The notes below the pieces were generated by a model, which searched no databases, was not told the DNA's origin, and saw nothing but the letters and a program-made list of their open reading frames with translations. Below are positions 25,140 through 37,776 of a stretch of DNA of 64,000 nt, piece by piece. The first letter of the stretch is position 1. Every line of letters starts with the position of its first letter. The stretch is from Xylaria sp. FL1777 (Eukaryota; Ascomycota; Sordariomycetes; Xylariales; Xylariaceae), in assembly GCA_022578965.1 (NCBI GenBank), contig MU400515.1, positions 576,326 through 640,325 of the forward strand. The letters run 5' to 3'. The translations under genes and the position numbers were made by a program.

Positions 25140-26519
25140 ATGCTGGCTCTACCACGAAGTGCCCCGAAATGGTCCATGAAAAGCCTGTCGGCGACGCTTC
25201 TTAGCTCGCGAGCAGCATTTGTCTGCCCATCGTGCCGGTCCTTACAGTATCAACAACAGTCACATCTCCGGTCCCAACGACAACGGCGAGGCTTTTCCTC
25301 CAGCGTCGCTCTCCGCGAAAACACCAAGAGCGGCTCTTCGACGGCGCCCCCTCCACCCCCGTCCTCCGGACACGCGCGCCTGACCACACGACGTCTGATA
25401 TCCATTTCCGGTGCTGATGCGCCGCACTTCCTGCAGGGCCTCATCACGACGTCGATCGAGGGAAGCAACGCAACCAATTCCAACGGCACCGCACCCCCGA
25501 CAGAGCAGCGGCCCTGGTATTACTGCGGTTTCTTCAACGCCCTCGGTCGCGTGCTGCACGATGTCTACATCTACCCGGTTCCCCCGGGATCAGGCGGCGA
25601 GCCCCATTTCATGATCGAGGTCGACGCCGCCCAGCTGACGACTCTGCTGAAGCACCTCAAGCGCTTCAAGCTGCGCAGCAAGATCTTCCTGCGCGCGATA
25701 GAGGAGGACGAGATGAGCGTGTGGCAGATCTGGAACGATGGCGAGAAGGCCCCGTCCACGAAACAAGGAAACGATCTCGCTAGAACGGACGGGCGCTCCA
25801 TCATAATACCAGACTTGAGGGCCCCGGACATGGGCTACCGCGTCCTCACCGTCGGGGCAGATCTGGATGTGCAGGCTCTGGACCTACCGTCACAACTACA
25901 GTCTGCCGCCGCCGGGAAGACCGACGAAGCCGCGTACCGCGTGCGCCGGTACCTGCGGGGTGTACCGGAGGGCAGCGCCGAGATCATCTCCGCGCAAGCG
26001 TTGCCGCAGGAGTCCAACATGGACGTCATGGGCGGCATCGACTTCCGGAAGGGCTGCTACGTGGGCCAAGAGCTGACCATCCGCACGCGCCACCGCGGCG
26101 TTGTGCGCAAGCGCGTGTTGCCGTGCATGCTCTACGGCGAAGACGAGGCCAAGCCAACGACTCTAGAATATAAACCCAACGCAGCTCCGTCCTTAGGAGG
26201 AGGAGATCTCCATGGTCTCACTATAGGGCGCCATGGCAAGAAGGGGCGCAGCACCGGCACGTTCCTCGCGGGCACGGGCAACATAGGGCTTGCGCTGTGC
26301 CGGGTGCAGCTCATGTCGGATCTCGTCGTGCCCAACGACACGGCGACCCTCGAATTCGACCCGGCGGCCGAGTTCGTGATCCAGCTTAGCAAGGAGGGGG
26401 AGGGGGAGGGGGAAGGAGGGGACGCTGCTGGCGTGGTGGACGCCGTCAAAGTCAAGGCGTTCGTGCCCGATTGGCTTCGTCAGCGGCTGGACGAGGATGC
26501 CGTGAGGCATCAACGATAG
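25140..26519 (+). CDS. CAF17: Mitochondrial iron-sulfur cluster assembly factor CAF17/IBA57
   Basis: Intronless, 459 aa. Folate-binding YgfZ/GcvT-like protein. The Iba57 group acts with Isa1/Isa2 in maturing mitochondrial [4Fe-4S] proteins such as aconitase and radical-SAM enzymes. The N-terminus is Arg/Ser-rich and lacks acidic residues (about 60 aa ending near RGFSSSVAL), as expected for a mitochondrial presequence. Family landmarks: LISISGADAPHFLQGLITTS near residue 90, a YYCGFFNALGRVLHDVYIYP segment near 125, and the signature KGCYVGQE at residues 304-311 followed by LTIRTRHRGVVRKRVLP. A GGGGGA-type microsatellite at about 26395-26420 encodes an EGEG run near the C-terminus, an expansion outside the conserved fold. 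It converges on EFL1 (minus strand), with stops 587 bases apart. GC-rich third positions set it off from the flanks. Confidence 0.93.
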   Translation: MLALPRSAPKWSMKSLSATLLSSRAAFVCPSCRSLQYQQQSHLRSQRQRRGFSSSVALRENTKSGSSTAPPPPPSSGHARLTTRRLISISGADAPHFLQGLITTSIEGSNATNSNGTAPPTEQRPWYYCGFFNALGRVLHDVYIYPVPPGSGGEPHFMIEVDAAQLTTLLKHLKRFKLRSKIFLRAIEEDEMSVWQIWNDGEKAPSTKQGNDLARTDGRSIIIPDLRAPDMGYRVLTVGADLDVQALDLPSQLQSAAAGKTDEAAYRVRRYLRGVPEGSAEIISAQALPQESNMDVMGGIDFRKGCYVGQELTIRTRHRGVVRKRVLPCMLYGEDEAKPTTLEYKPNAAPSLGGGDLHGLTIGRHGKKGRSTGTFLAGTGNIGLALCRVQLMSDLVVPNDTATLEFDPAAEFVIQLSKEGEGEGEGGDAAGVVDAVKVKAFVPDWLRQRLDEDAVRHQR

Positions 26520-27105
26520 AGCCAGGCGGTTCAACCGGTTGGTCGTCATGTAAAATTCTAGCGTGTTGTACCTTGTAACATAGAGTCAGTCAGTCTTGCG
26601 ACTAAGCGTCTCTATATATAGAGAAGATAAGATAGGTAGGCGTAGAAGAGGAGGTCGAGTCGTTAGAGGCTAGACATCAGGCGCAGCTCTCACATCAATC
26701 ATATTGACTCCTAGTGTTAATCGACTGACTGTAACATAGTCTATTTCGGGCCCTCGACATCGTCATAATCTATGAGAGCCTTGTTTTCTCTATTTCTACA
26801 GCTGTCTGGGTCTCTAAGTAATTAACCCTTTCCTTCTGCTTTTCTCTGGGTAGTGGCCATGTCTACGAATCATGTTCGCTGGTGTGTTCTAGTGAACACT
26901 ACTACCGATACCTTTAACTATGCAGAAGAATACCACTGTTTTACTTCCGAGTCTGTTCTGGTAAACCCTTGGATTCCGTCCCGACAACCCCGAGAAGATC
27001 GATTATATCCCGACCATTCCTTTCTATAGACACACTTGCGAGACTTTCCTTTCATTCATCATGGCAACATACGCAAAGTCTTGGTCCTAGACGTATTACA
27101 CCCCG
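26520..27105. other. Convergent 3' spacer between CAF17 and EFL1
   Basis: Holds the 3' ends of two converging genes. No open frame of interest; T-rich stretches near 26780-26840 are compatible with 3' processing signals. Nothing else seen. Confidence 0.5.
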
Positions 27106-30100
27106 CTACCGCTTCAACGTCTTCTGCTTCTCGGCCGCGACGCGCTGTTGGCGTCCTTCCACGAGCAAGCCCTTCTTGCGACGCACGCCGTCCATGTAGC
27201 GCTTGGCGACGTTCTCCTTGTCCGCGAGCTCGCCGAGGTCTTCGAGGTCGTCTTCGGTGAAGGGCACCCAGAACGGGTCCTCGTCCAGCACCTCGAAGCC
27301 GGCGAAGATGAGCTGCGGCTGCGCGGCGCCGGACGTCCGCTTCCGCATGTCGTCTGCGAACCCGAAGGATTCAGCTACGGGGAGCAGAGACTGGATCGTG
27401 AAGAAGGGCGTGCCTTCTTTCATTTGCTCTGACAATACGCGTCCTCGGCGACGCGTTAGCACGTCGTAGACGCGGCCTAGGACTTCGGCTGTGGTGAAGG
27501 GTAGGGTTAGTTTGATGATCTGTTCGGGTTGTGTTATTAAAAGGGGAGGATAGGTCACATACTGCTGGCTTGGATCTCGCACGAATACATGGCGAGCATG
27601 ATCCGTGGAGACCAGTCCAAGAATCCTTGCCGGATGGATTGCTGCACCGTCTTGATGACCTCCCCGGTTAATCTACCTAGTCGATCGCGGGCTGAGGCGT
27701 CTTCTTCTGTGGTCGTCACGGCCAGGTCTTCAATAATAACACCGACTCCTTGAACAGGTTCGTTGCACAATGGCCCCTGATTAGTAGCTAGCTGAAACGC
27801 GTACGTGACCTTATCACATAAGTGAGCGGCATGGAGAGCCTCGTCGGCCTTTGGTGCGTCACCCTCGATCTTGTCTTCTGAGAAGACTTTGGGGAATAAC
27901 CCGTCCTTCGTGGCGTCGATGAGGAGATTTGGGCCTGTTCTCCGAGGGCCAAATGCAGCAATCTTGTCGATAATGCCTTTCCAAGCTTCGCGGCCCTTGC
28001 CACTTTCGAGCACTCCTCGAAGTTGTCCTTTCAACTCCTCAACAGACAATGTTTTACTTTCAACGACATCCTCGTCAATTTCAACATTTTGTTGGTCCTG
28101 TAGCTCATCCTTGCTTCCTTCATCTTCCTCTACGCCATGCTGCTCGGAATAGACACGCTTTATTGACGCCGCATTTTTCAGAAGAAATTCTGTGACATTT
28201 TGTGGTAGTGGCCGGACTCGCACTGTGATGCTCACTTGCTTCGAGCTCGTGACGCCGACGACAACACCTCTTCCTAAGTCTTTATTGACTGGGGGACGCA
28301 TCTCCTCAGCCCGGACGATAGTTTCTCGGTACGGTACGATAGGTGCGCCTGCTTGGATATCACACCTTGCAAACCTTTCCTTCAGATCTGTCAAACATCG
28401 CTCGAGATGCAGTTCACCAGCTGTGAGTAGGACGTGCTCGCCACTATGGAATTGTTCGTACTCGGCACATGGGTCGCTCTGCACAAGGAGCTTCAAACCC
28501 TCAATCATCTTGTCCAAGTCTGCAGGATTTACAGGCTCGAGGGCAACACGAACAATCGGCTTGCCCGCCATGTTCACACCAGCTAAGTTGACGGATCCCT
28601 CCAACTGGCTACACAGTGTGCCTGACTTGAGGATATGACCCTCAAGGCCACCGATGCCGAATACCACACCGGCTGGGACAGAACTTAGAGACTCCAGATT
28701 CCGCCCCATGAGCATATAGAGAGCTGTTACCGTCACCTTTTGAGGCTCTGGAGCCGCGTGAGGGTTGGCAGGCGAGAACTTTGGGGCTAAGACGTAAAGC
28801 GAATCACCCACTGAGAGTGTCCCTGAGTATATCCTCGCGAACCCTATTAGATGCTCAACCTCGACCTGTTTCTCTTCTACCGGTGGAACAAAGTCATCCA
28901 ACGATATATTTTCGAGCGCAGTGCCCGGGTCGTTCATCTCGCTTGTTTCAGCTTGCTGTGCTCTTGCAAATTCCGCTCGTTTTTTCCTCGCCAGTTCTCT
29001 GGCCTCGTCGGCACTGAGCTGACCAGCTCGCCTTTTATTCTCGGGTAGTTCGCTTTCGGGAACCGAGACCATTTTACTGACATATGCCACTACAGGATCT
29101 GACTTGGAGGATTTGAAATTGATCATCGCGTCTTTGACAAGGGAATCGATGTGATCTGAGCCTGGGGAGCTTCCTAGTAACTCTGGCAAACGCTCCGCCT
29201 GCGCTGCTTTGGGAGATGGTAATGACTCAATAACGGAAACAAGCAACGCAGTGGATAGGGGTAGCCAGGATGAAAAGACAGTCGTCATTAGTAGCCGAGG
29301 ATCCCGGGCTCGAGCAATTTGAGGTGCTATTTTGATATTTAAAGATTTGGTGATCTTTTCAAGCATAATAGGGTCACTAGAAAAATAGGGTTAGTAGGGT
29401 GAGTATGTACTTCTTTTGTATAGATATGAAGACCTACCCTTTTCCATTATCGCCGCCCATTGTCGCTTGATAGACGGCCCATACTTGGTCAAGCACAAGC
29501 TGTACAAACATAGGCTTCAGATTCCGGCCCTTCAAGTGTTTCCGTCCAAGCACCTTTTTAGTCTTTGGATCGAGATAAAAGTCGCCCCATAGAACCTTCT
29601 CCATGATATTGCGCTTTATCCCGAGCTTCTTTTCGTATAGGCTTGCAAATTGTCGAACAGTAAATGCCCATCCGTCAATTGCGCTGCTGAAAATGACGTT
29701 ATTCTTTTCTGGGGCGAAGTAGAGTTCCTCGTCATCTCGCTCTTCGAATTGTAGATCGCCCGCATCACTCTCGACATCGCCGATTTTTGATCCCTTCGCC
29801 GCCGCCGCAGCCACTCGCTCATCCATGCGTTCCCTCCAGTTCAGGTCCTCTTCCATACGCTCACCCTGAAAGAAACTTCCTAGGACGGCATTGACCTGCT
29901 CTAGAAGCCTACTCAAGTGATTATAAGCCTCACCTGGTGTCATTTTTAGCTCCGTCACGAGACGATCAATCTTGTTAAAAACTAACAAGGGTTTAATTTT
30001 TTCGATCCATGTCTGCCGGAGAACTGTGACTGTCTGACTACAAACACCTTCAACGGCATCGACCAAGACGACTGCGCCGTCGCATAATCGTGAAGCAGTC

Positions 30101-30501
30101 GAGACCTCACTACTGAAATCGATATGGCCGGGCGAGTCAATTAGATTTATGAGATATTCTTCGGGCACTGGCTCGGCGTCTGGTGCAGACCTCCGCAGCA
30201 TAGAGAAATATAAGGAGATAGCAGACGACTCCATGGTAATCCCCCTGGTTTGCTCGTCGGGCCTGGAATCAAGATAACGGATCTTGCCGGCGAGCTTGGG
30301 TGAGATAATGCCATTTGTGGCAAGCAAGGCATCTGTGAGCGATGTCTTGCCATGATCGACATGTGCTAGAATGCAAATCTAAGCTGCCGTGTAAGTTCTT
30401 GCTGGACGCCCCAAGTATGAGGAGAGTGGGACACCTACATTTCGCACATTGTCCGCTTGCTGTTGTAAGCCAGCCAGCTTTTCTGGCGTGACAACAGGCA
30501 T
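27106..30501 (-). CDS. EFL1: Ribosome assembly GTPase EFL1 (Ria1)
   Basis: Cytoplasmic EF-2-like GTPase that, with the SBDS/Sdo1 protein, releases the anti-association factor Tif6/eIF6 from nascent 60S subunits. Four exons on the minus strand: 30501-30439, 30378-29438, 29376-27563 and 27488-27106, giving 1066 aa, the family's usual size. The short first exon encodes [21 protein letters not shown]. The second opens with [19 protein letters not shown] (G1), then [10 protein letters not shown] (G2), DSPGHIDF (G3) and NKID (G4). An acidic insert around residues 215-260 is typical of EFL1 and absent from EF-2. The C-terminal exon keeps [18 protein letters not shown] and [20 protein letters not shown] of EF-2 domains IV/V. 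The last intron's acceptor was placed at TTCACCACAG because it restores [13 protein letters not shown]; a CTAAC branch site precedes it. Divergent from eIF3L. Confidence 0.95.
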
Positions 30502-31253
30502 CTTGTCGGGTCTGTCTAATGAGGAGGTGGCCGTGAATGAATGGCAAATTTGCAAATAGAGTCGGTCGTCGTAGGTCTTACTCAAGTTATACGCACGCGG
30601 AAGTATTAATGCTCTAGAGGGCGTGATGAAGGCACGGATATTGCTGGCGCCTGAGTGACTAAGAGTGACGCTGGATGATTCATCCGTAGAAGCCCAGACG
30701 ATAGATAGGTCTGTTTCCTATCCCATGGATTTGGCCACTCAAGTAAGCTGCTGCATATGACTAAGATGTATACACATTGGGTGGAATCAGTGATGGGAAT
30801 CAGGTTCACCAAGCCAAAATTTTCACCTTTATTGAGACTTTTCTATGGCTTTGATATGTACCTAAATATATATACTAGCAGGTAGCTGCTTCATCCATTC
30901 ACGTACCCAACTGGAAAGTAATTGGCGGGGCAGGTTTACCCCGCCACCCCGCCAGTCCATTGCTGTAATCGATAACCAACGCAGATAAGACGATAAGCGT
31001 AGGTTTGCCATGAAACAGCAACCAACCCTAATGATCCGCTAAAACTTCGGTTCTTGATTGCGTGTGCCTTTTTCGTACCCCCAATCCCCATCGTCGAAAA
31101 TATTATCCACGAGCCCCGCCACAGCGATAGAGAGCGAGTGTGTGAAAGCGAAGCGCCTTTAGAGGTTCGGCACCATCCCCTCTCCACCACCACCGCCGTG
31201 ACCACTGTGACCACCGCGAGTGACCACCACGTACCTCGAAGCATCCCTTCACG
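30502..31253. promoter_or_regulatory. Shared divergent promoter of EFL1 and eIF3L
   Basis: The 752 bases between the two start codons must contain both promoters. The eIF3L side (31080-31250) is CA/CT-rich with CCACCACC and ACCACTGTGACCACC stretches, as in leaders of highly expressed fungal genes. No TATA box is obvious. An open frame on the minus strand at 30936-31409 overlaps the eIF3L start and is a shadow. Confidence 0.6.
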
Positions 31254-32860
31254 ATGAGCGGCCTCCGAAACGGTGCGGCGCCCGTACGTGCCATGGAAGA
31301 CGACAGCGATGTCGAAGAGGAAGCCCTCGTCGCCGACTACAAGGAGCAGGTCCAGTATGAAGATGGCATGGAGGACCTGGAGCGCGTCAGCTCCTTGACC
31401 ATGGCTCAACAGGCCGATGATATCCAGTCCAAACTCGCCGCCGCCGCCCAGCCCCTGGACTTCTCTGCCCCCTTAGAAGTCAAGTTCCAGAGCTACGATT
31501 CCTACTGCAACCTCTTCCATTTCATCCTCAACTCGGAGGGTCCTGTCGATCTAGAGCCTCCCTCGGTTAGTCTACTCTCCTCGTCCTGCTGATCTAGGAT
31601 GTATGCTGACATGCACTGTCCATAGCATTATTGGGCTTGGGATGTGATCGATGAGTTTATTTACCAGTTTAATTCCTTCTCTTCGTACCGACTTCGAATT
31701 GCGCGCCAAGCACGAGACAATGAGGAGGAGAGACAGATCCTGCGCGAGAACCCAAACACCTGGGGATGCTACAGTGTACTCAACGTTCTGTACTCCCTGA
31801 TCCAGCGCTCACAGATTTCTGAGCAGCTGGCTGCTATGAAGCGAAACGAGGATCCTGCCGCTGTTGCTGGCGAGTATGGTTCCAAGACGCTCTACCGAAT
31901 GCTTGGCTACTTCTCCATTATTGGTCTCCTACGGGTCCACTGCTTGCTGGGCGACTTCAGCCTTGCGCTCAAGACTCTCGACGATATCGAACTTAACAAG
32001 AAGGCTATGTTCGCCCGCGTCATGGCCGCCCACTTCACTACGTACTATTACGTGGGCTTTTCATACATGATGATGCACCGATACGCCGATGCCATTCGCA
32101 TGTTCAGCCACATTCTCGTCTACGTATCGCGCACCAAGAACTTCCAGAAGAATGCCCAGTACGACTCGATTACCAAGAAGAATGATCAGATGTATGCCCT
32201 CATTGCCATCTGCGTCGCATTCCACCCGACCCGCTTGGATGATACCATCCACACTGCTCTGAGGGAGAAGTACGGTGACCAGCTCCTCAAGCTGCAGCGT
32301 GGGGGTCCCGAATCCCTCCCCATCTTTGAGGAGCTCTTTAGGGCTGCTTGCCCCAAGTTCATCTCACCCGTTCCCCCGGATTTCGATAACCCGGAAGCCA
32401 ACGTGGACCCGATTGATCACCATCTCTCCATCTTCATGGATGAGGTCAAGACTAATATGTGGAGTCCCACCGTCAAGTCCTACTTACGCCTCTACACAAC
32501 CATGGATCTTAAGAAGCTCGCTGGTTTCCTAGAGGTACAACCGGAGGAACTGCGGTCTTTGCTTTTGGTCAACAAGCAGAGGACAAAGCAGCTTCGCTGG
32601 ACTGATCAGGGACTTCTGGATGGCGAATGGGTAAATGTCAGCGACTTAGACTACGCCCTGCAAGGAGTAAGTGCAATCCCATCTCTAGCGTTAATCTTGG
32701 CCAAACTCAACAAGCTTTTCTTGTGTGAGCGACAAGCTTTTTTTAGAGTACGACCGTGCTAACTGAGGATCTGCAGGATTTGATTCATATTTCAGAAGCT
32801 AAGGTGGGACGTAAACTGGTGGATTGGTATCTGCGCAATTTATCGCGGACATATAACTGA
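31254..32860 (+). CDS. EIF3L: Translation initiation factor eIF3 subunit L
   Basis: Subunit of the eIF3 complex, which helps load the 40S subunit onto mRNA. Three exons: 31254-31565, 31626-32666 and 32777-32860, giving 478 aa, close to the family size. Landmarks: YWAWDVIDEFIYQFNSFSSY near residue 106, GCYSVLNVLYSLIQRSQI, GYFSIIGLLRVHCLLGDF, and ARVMAAHFTTYYYVGFSYMM in the TPR-like region. A C-terminal PCI-type segment runs from SPTVKSYLRLYTTMDLKKLA to LLVNKQRTKQLRW. The last exon (28 codons) encodes DLIHISEAKVGRKLVDWYL; its intron has a CTAAC branch near 32758, and reading through it gives a false 34-residue tail. S. cerevisiae lacks this subunit, so it also marks a filamentous-type eIF3. The start at 31254 is the first ATG of the frame. 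Confidence 0.95.
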
Positions 32861-35800
32861 GACCTCCCACGGAGGAAATTAATCCTCATCTCGGCAAAAA
32901 TGGAACAAAGGGCGGGGGATCATTGGGGTCATTGGGGTCACTGTATGCCGGGGTATGATTTAACGCAACGGGTTCCTCGTCGATTTGCATTGCACAGGCG
33001 TCATGGGTTAGTTACGGACCGCTTCTCACACCAGCAGCTCAGGCTACGTAGAATGATGGGCGACTGGCTGACTGGATAATTAGTTAGCACAGAACGCAAT
33101 TGAAAAATGGTGGAATATTAAACCAAGCAAGGACTTCGTTATAAGCAGGCTCGCCACCAATAAATAATTTTTTAAAAACGTTTAATGCGAGCTCGGATGC
33201 TGGAGTGGAAATGAATGCGGTAACTGGGCAATAGTAAGATGAATCACTGTATCCGTCGGTAATTACCCGAGATGGTGTGGTACCGGTAGTATAAAGCAAG
33301 GAACACAAGCGATCTACTAGTATTATTGATCGGTCGAGACTTTTCACGTGCCCACATGGCTACCAAGGGTATACTTATTTATCTACGAGAGGCAACGTTT
33401 CACCGCATCGCCATCTGGTCATCAAATCGTTGCCTGGGTGCGGCGAGTAGTACAAAGGCAGACAAATAGGAACTACACACTCCAGGCAATGGCCAGCTAC
33501 TATTGACCACTTAGAGGCACATCATCTCGTATCGGGCCGGGGACCCCTCTGAGAATCGAGGCTCGCCTGAAAATGAGTAAGGGGAGGCGGTCAACGGATT
33601 TGAAAGGGGATGATGACGACGACGACGACGATGAGATGATAGTAGACACACACACGTGCATGTGTATATCCAATACCTTCGTTCATTTATGTGCCGTCGT
33701 ATTCTGGTGAGTCGCGGGTTATTAAAAACGACGTCGACCCCAACTCCGCATGCCGGTAACGAAAATAGATGTGCGGTAAGCCGCAGGTTAATCCCGGCAG
33801 TTTGCGTGGGAAAACGGAACGGGGGAGTTGGACCAACGACGTACGCGGAAGGTCAACATGTTTTCGATTGAGGGCTACCGAGTGGAAAGCAGAGGACGTG
33901 GGGTGAGCGTGGGAGAGAAGGGAGAGTAATTACGCTTATACTACGTGGTAGGTGACCCTTTTTGTGTCATGGGGTAGGCGGTAAGTAGGAATTGTAGTGT
34001 ACTGCTGTGTGAGCGAGTCCCGTACCCTCGGTGAGGCTGTGAGCAAGGCAAAAAGCATGCCAAGGAATCGTGCCGCAGACGCAAACACCGCCTGATAACA
34101 CATGGATTCCTACCTTATCAATCGATAGGTATCGGAGCGCGTGCCGCGTTTAGGCGATTTGTTTGGTGCAATCTGTCCAGGGCGGCCTCACGTCACGCAT
34201 CGAGGGACACACTGCCTTGTCTCCTTACTTGTAAGTCGTATCCCGTACTTGGAGGCGGTCAGGATCGATAGGGGGGTTAGGTGTTCGGTGGCAACTTTAG
34301 TGGCTCTGGTGAACTTATGCGTACTTATTTTCTACCCCTACCTATCTCTACCTGGCGGAAAACACGGCTTGTAATGGTGCTTGCCGTATTCCTTGAGCAC
34401 AGGCAGGCAGTGGGTAAAAGTGCCGATTCGGACATGATCCAGGCCTGCAGGCCGTTACGGATCTAGCGCGTGCGGGAATACAAGTCGATGTTGTAGGGTA
34501 AGCGACCCTAGATGGAATATTAATTGGACGGGCCGGCGGGGAGCACACGAAACGGCTTTGACGGCACCGCCCGCCATCTCCTTTTCCCTAGTGCTCTTCT
34601 TCGTGTAGGCACACCAGTACGCTGTAGCCGTTGCGTAGTGTACGTAGGTAGGTTGAAGTCATGCAATTCTGAGCAGACACAAGTGGTGGACTAACTAGCC
34701 ATCACGCCGATATCCGGTGATGATCAAGTTCTCAGACACCCGAAGTGCTGTTATGATGACACACGAGCGTCCAAGTGGGCAGTTCAAGACAGTTGGTTAC
34801 ATTGACTCATTATAATACTCCAATACAAACCAGCGTCATGCATCGTTGTACACGAGAGATAGTGTCTACTACTCGTCCCTATAAACTGGAGCATCAACCC
34901 CTCTGTCTCGCCCTCTTCTTGGCCAAACGTGACCGAAATGGGCGCCAAGCGTGCCAAGGTATGGTAGGAATTATCATTGCGTCTTCCCCGGGTCTTGGAT
35001 CCTGTTGGGATGACAGAGAGAGAACTCATACTGGGCAAACTGCGAGGTGCCAGCTGTTGGACGGCATAATCGGCATCGAGGTAGCGTGCTGAGGCGCCCG
35101 TTGCCAAGGCATTATCATCATGTCGTTGGTAATGGAATGGTGCAAGGAGGGTATTAGTGAGCGTGCCAGTGGGAAGACAGGAAGGAGAGCTTCTCCCCTC
35201 GAGGCTGGAGTTGGCGACTCGTACTATGGTTTGGTATGCTCTGGGTTTACCATCGACGTGGCTGCTGGGTGAAAGAAACCCCAGATTGGAGGTGGTTTCT
35301 ACTGGCTCGCCAACGATTGTAGAAGGTGACATGTGTATGAGGAAGAAATCGGAGACGATATGTTAGAGTGCGTAACTTGGAGGTACCTACTTGCGGCTCT
35401 CCCTTAGTCCTCCCACCTAGCATATGGCAGATCAGTAGAGGTCCTTTTCGTCTCTGGCTGATGGACACTAGATACTACTGTAGGTACGATGTAGGTATAC
35501 TGGTATACTGGGCATAGGTGCCGCAATAGAGAGCGGGGACGAGGAGGGCGAGGGCGAGGGCGAGGGCGAGGAATGATGAAATGACCTCGATGGCGTCGAG
35601 GACCTAGCTACTACGTAGGTGACGACAACGAAACTCTTCGTTGCCATGGCCAAGGACTCATCTAACGAGATTAATTTATTAGAATCGGCTGCATCGTTCG
35701 ATTGTCATCGCCAGTGCGTGCCAACTTCGCGCGACTGAGCATGAGGACGGCAACTAAGCGGAGCCAGTAATACCGCTCAACAGCCTGAGCATGCGAGCAA

Positions 35801-37776
35801 CTGACTGATAAGGCCAAACAGGGCACGCTGCAGCACACAGGAGCCACAGGATCGGTTACGACTTGCCAGGCATACAGGCATACATGTGCTGTCGACAACT
35901 TCTGGTCATTCCATCTTGGTCGCAGCATCGATGTTCGAGTGGAGTCGACGAAATGCATGAAAAAAGTTAGGGTAACTAGAGCAAATCACATGTGCTCCGT
36001 CATTCGGACGCCTGCTCAGACGAGGTATCTGTACGTCTCTACAGAGTATTCCGTTCGCCAAGAGTACCTCGACCGTGACATCTCCCTCCAGCGCCGTTGT
36101 GGATACCACCGGCAGTACCACCAGGGCAGAAATCTCACTCCTGAGACATGTCTCGAGATACCTAGGTACCAATAAAAGCTGCTCATCTGAGTAGTGCCAG
36201 TGGACCCGGGTACCTCCTCAATACCTCCCACACACCCTGACGTCTACTGGGTGGCAGCACCCAAGCTTTAGCCGATGTACAGTTACATCTGTACTCTATC
36301 CCTACATGTACCGGTATACTAGACTACATAATAAACTGATCAACGACGAGAACTACCTACTGCGTATACATGAATGTACTGCAGTGGAAGATTTTATACC
36401 GTAAGTAAGTCCACAACCAACCAGCCAACTAGCCAACCAACATACTTCCAACTCACCCCTAGCTTTCTTGGCTTTGTCGATTCTTTCAGCTAAATTATGA
36501 CATCCTTTGCTCAAGGATTCTCCCTGCCCTACCTTCTTCTGCGCGAACCGGTTTGTTTATTAATGTTCGAGATGTAGTACCTAGAGAAGTGCTCAGCCCA
36601 CGTCCCTCCACCCTGCCTTGCGCTCCTCACCTTCGATTTCCTGCACTACCACCTACTTATACTTTGTCTTGTCTAAACTACCTGCACGGCCCGGCCCATC
36701 TCCCTACGTAGGTACATATACCAGGACGCTCGACACATTGTGGCAGTGTTTCTGCTGTTATTAAGTACTACCACCTTCCCACGCCATCGCTTTCGGAAGA
36801 CACGTCTATATCGAGTCTCTAGTGGCAAGACCCGACTTAGACAGGTGGGTTGAGCCCTCTGTACCTTAGTCTAATAACTGGACCGAAACGTGTGTTTGAC
36901 TCAACTCGGAGTGCACACATGTAGTTCCCAGCTACGCAGTTTATTAGGAGGTACTTAGCCATACCTACCTGCTTCGCCTTTTCTCTCGTTCCCTTCTCTC
37001 TTGATTCGTACAATTCCGGCCCATCTTCCTACACTACCTACCTACATACATACGCATACATACCTACACTTTTCTCTTGTGCAACCCTGGCGCCAATTGG
37101 GACTTCCAGGAACCTCCAGAAACATACGATAAGGGCAGGGAAACGTGCAACCGTCTTGATCAACCTGTACACGACTCGGCGCACGCACATCGACTGTGTA
37201 GTCTGGTCGGGGTTTGAAATCGCGTAGAAAGGTGGCCGTCTTATGTACTTAGCTGAGTAGGTCCATGTCTATCTAAGCCCTAGCTTTGCTGCTCCTTGTC
37301 ATCGCATCGGCGCTCGCATTCTTATCACCAGCCCGCACATAATAGCCTACATCCCTATACACTGCCCTACGGCCTGCCTACGGAACCTACGGGGCCTACG
37401 GGGCCTGTCTAGTCGCCTACCGGTATTCTATCTATCCGTCCCCGGCCGACGATCAGGTTGTGTGAACGAAGACACGCTAGGCCCGCCCAACACGAGCTTC
37501 TTTCCACCCTTGCCGCCTTAGACGTATTTTTACCTTTTGACGTGAGCGTGCCAGAAACTCTATCTACGTCCAGCGCACCTTAGCCTTTCATCGGGCCTGG
37601 CTGTAAGGCTTCCTCTACCTCTTTCTCGGTCCTCCCAACTCAATGCTGTTCGATTCGGTTTTGCCTCCTCCGCCCTCGACCTGAGGCAACGTGAGTTAGG
37701 TCTAGACATATTATCCAACATTAGCTATCTTGCCGAAGACACTCCAGATCTTTACCCCCGACCACTCGCGCCCACC
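32861..37776. other. Intergenic region of about 4.9 kb
   Basis: No gene supported. A minus-strand frame at 34784-35332 has no domain or splice extension. Contains a GAC/GAT tract near 33612, a GAGGGC microsatellite (35544-35571), TACTGCGTA at 36358 and several TACCTA/TAGGTA palindromes (36155). The last kilobase (36700-37776) is C/T-rich with CTAC-type words and probably forms the long leader or promoter of the stress-protein gene. Confidence 0.5.
35544..35571 (+). repeat. GAGGGC microsatellite
   Basis: Four to five tandem GAGGGC units in intergenic DNA. Confidence 0.85.

Noticed and set aside
27148..29048. Plus-strand frames opposite EFL1
   Set aside because: Antisense shadows of a confidently identified gene.
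34784..35332. 182-codon minus frame
   Set aside because: Overlaps a plus frame of similar quality; no motif and no codon bias.
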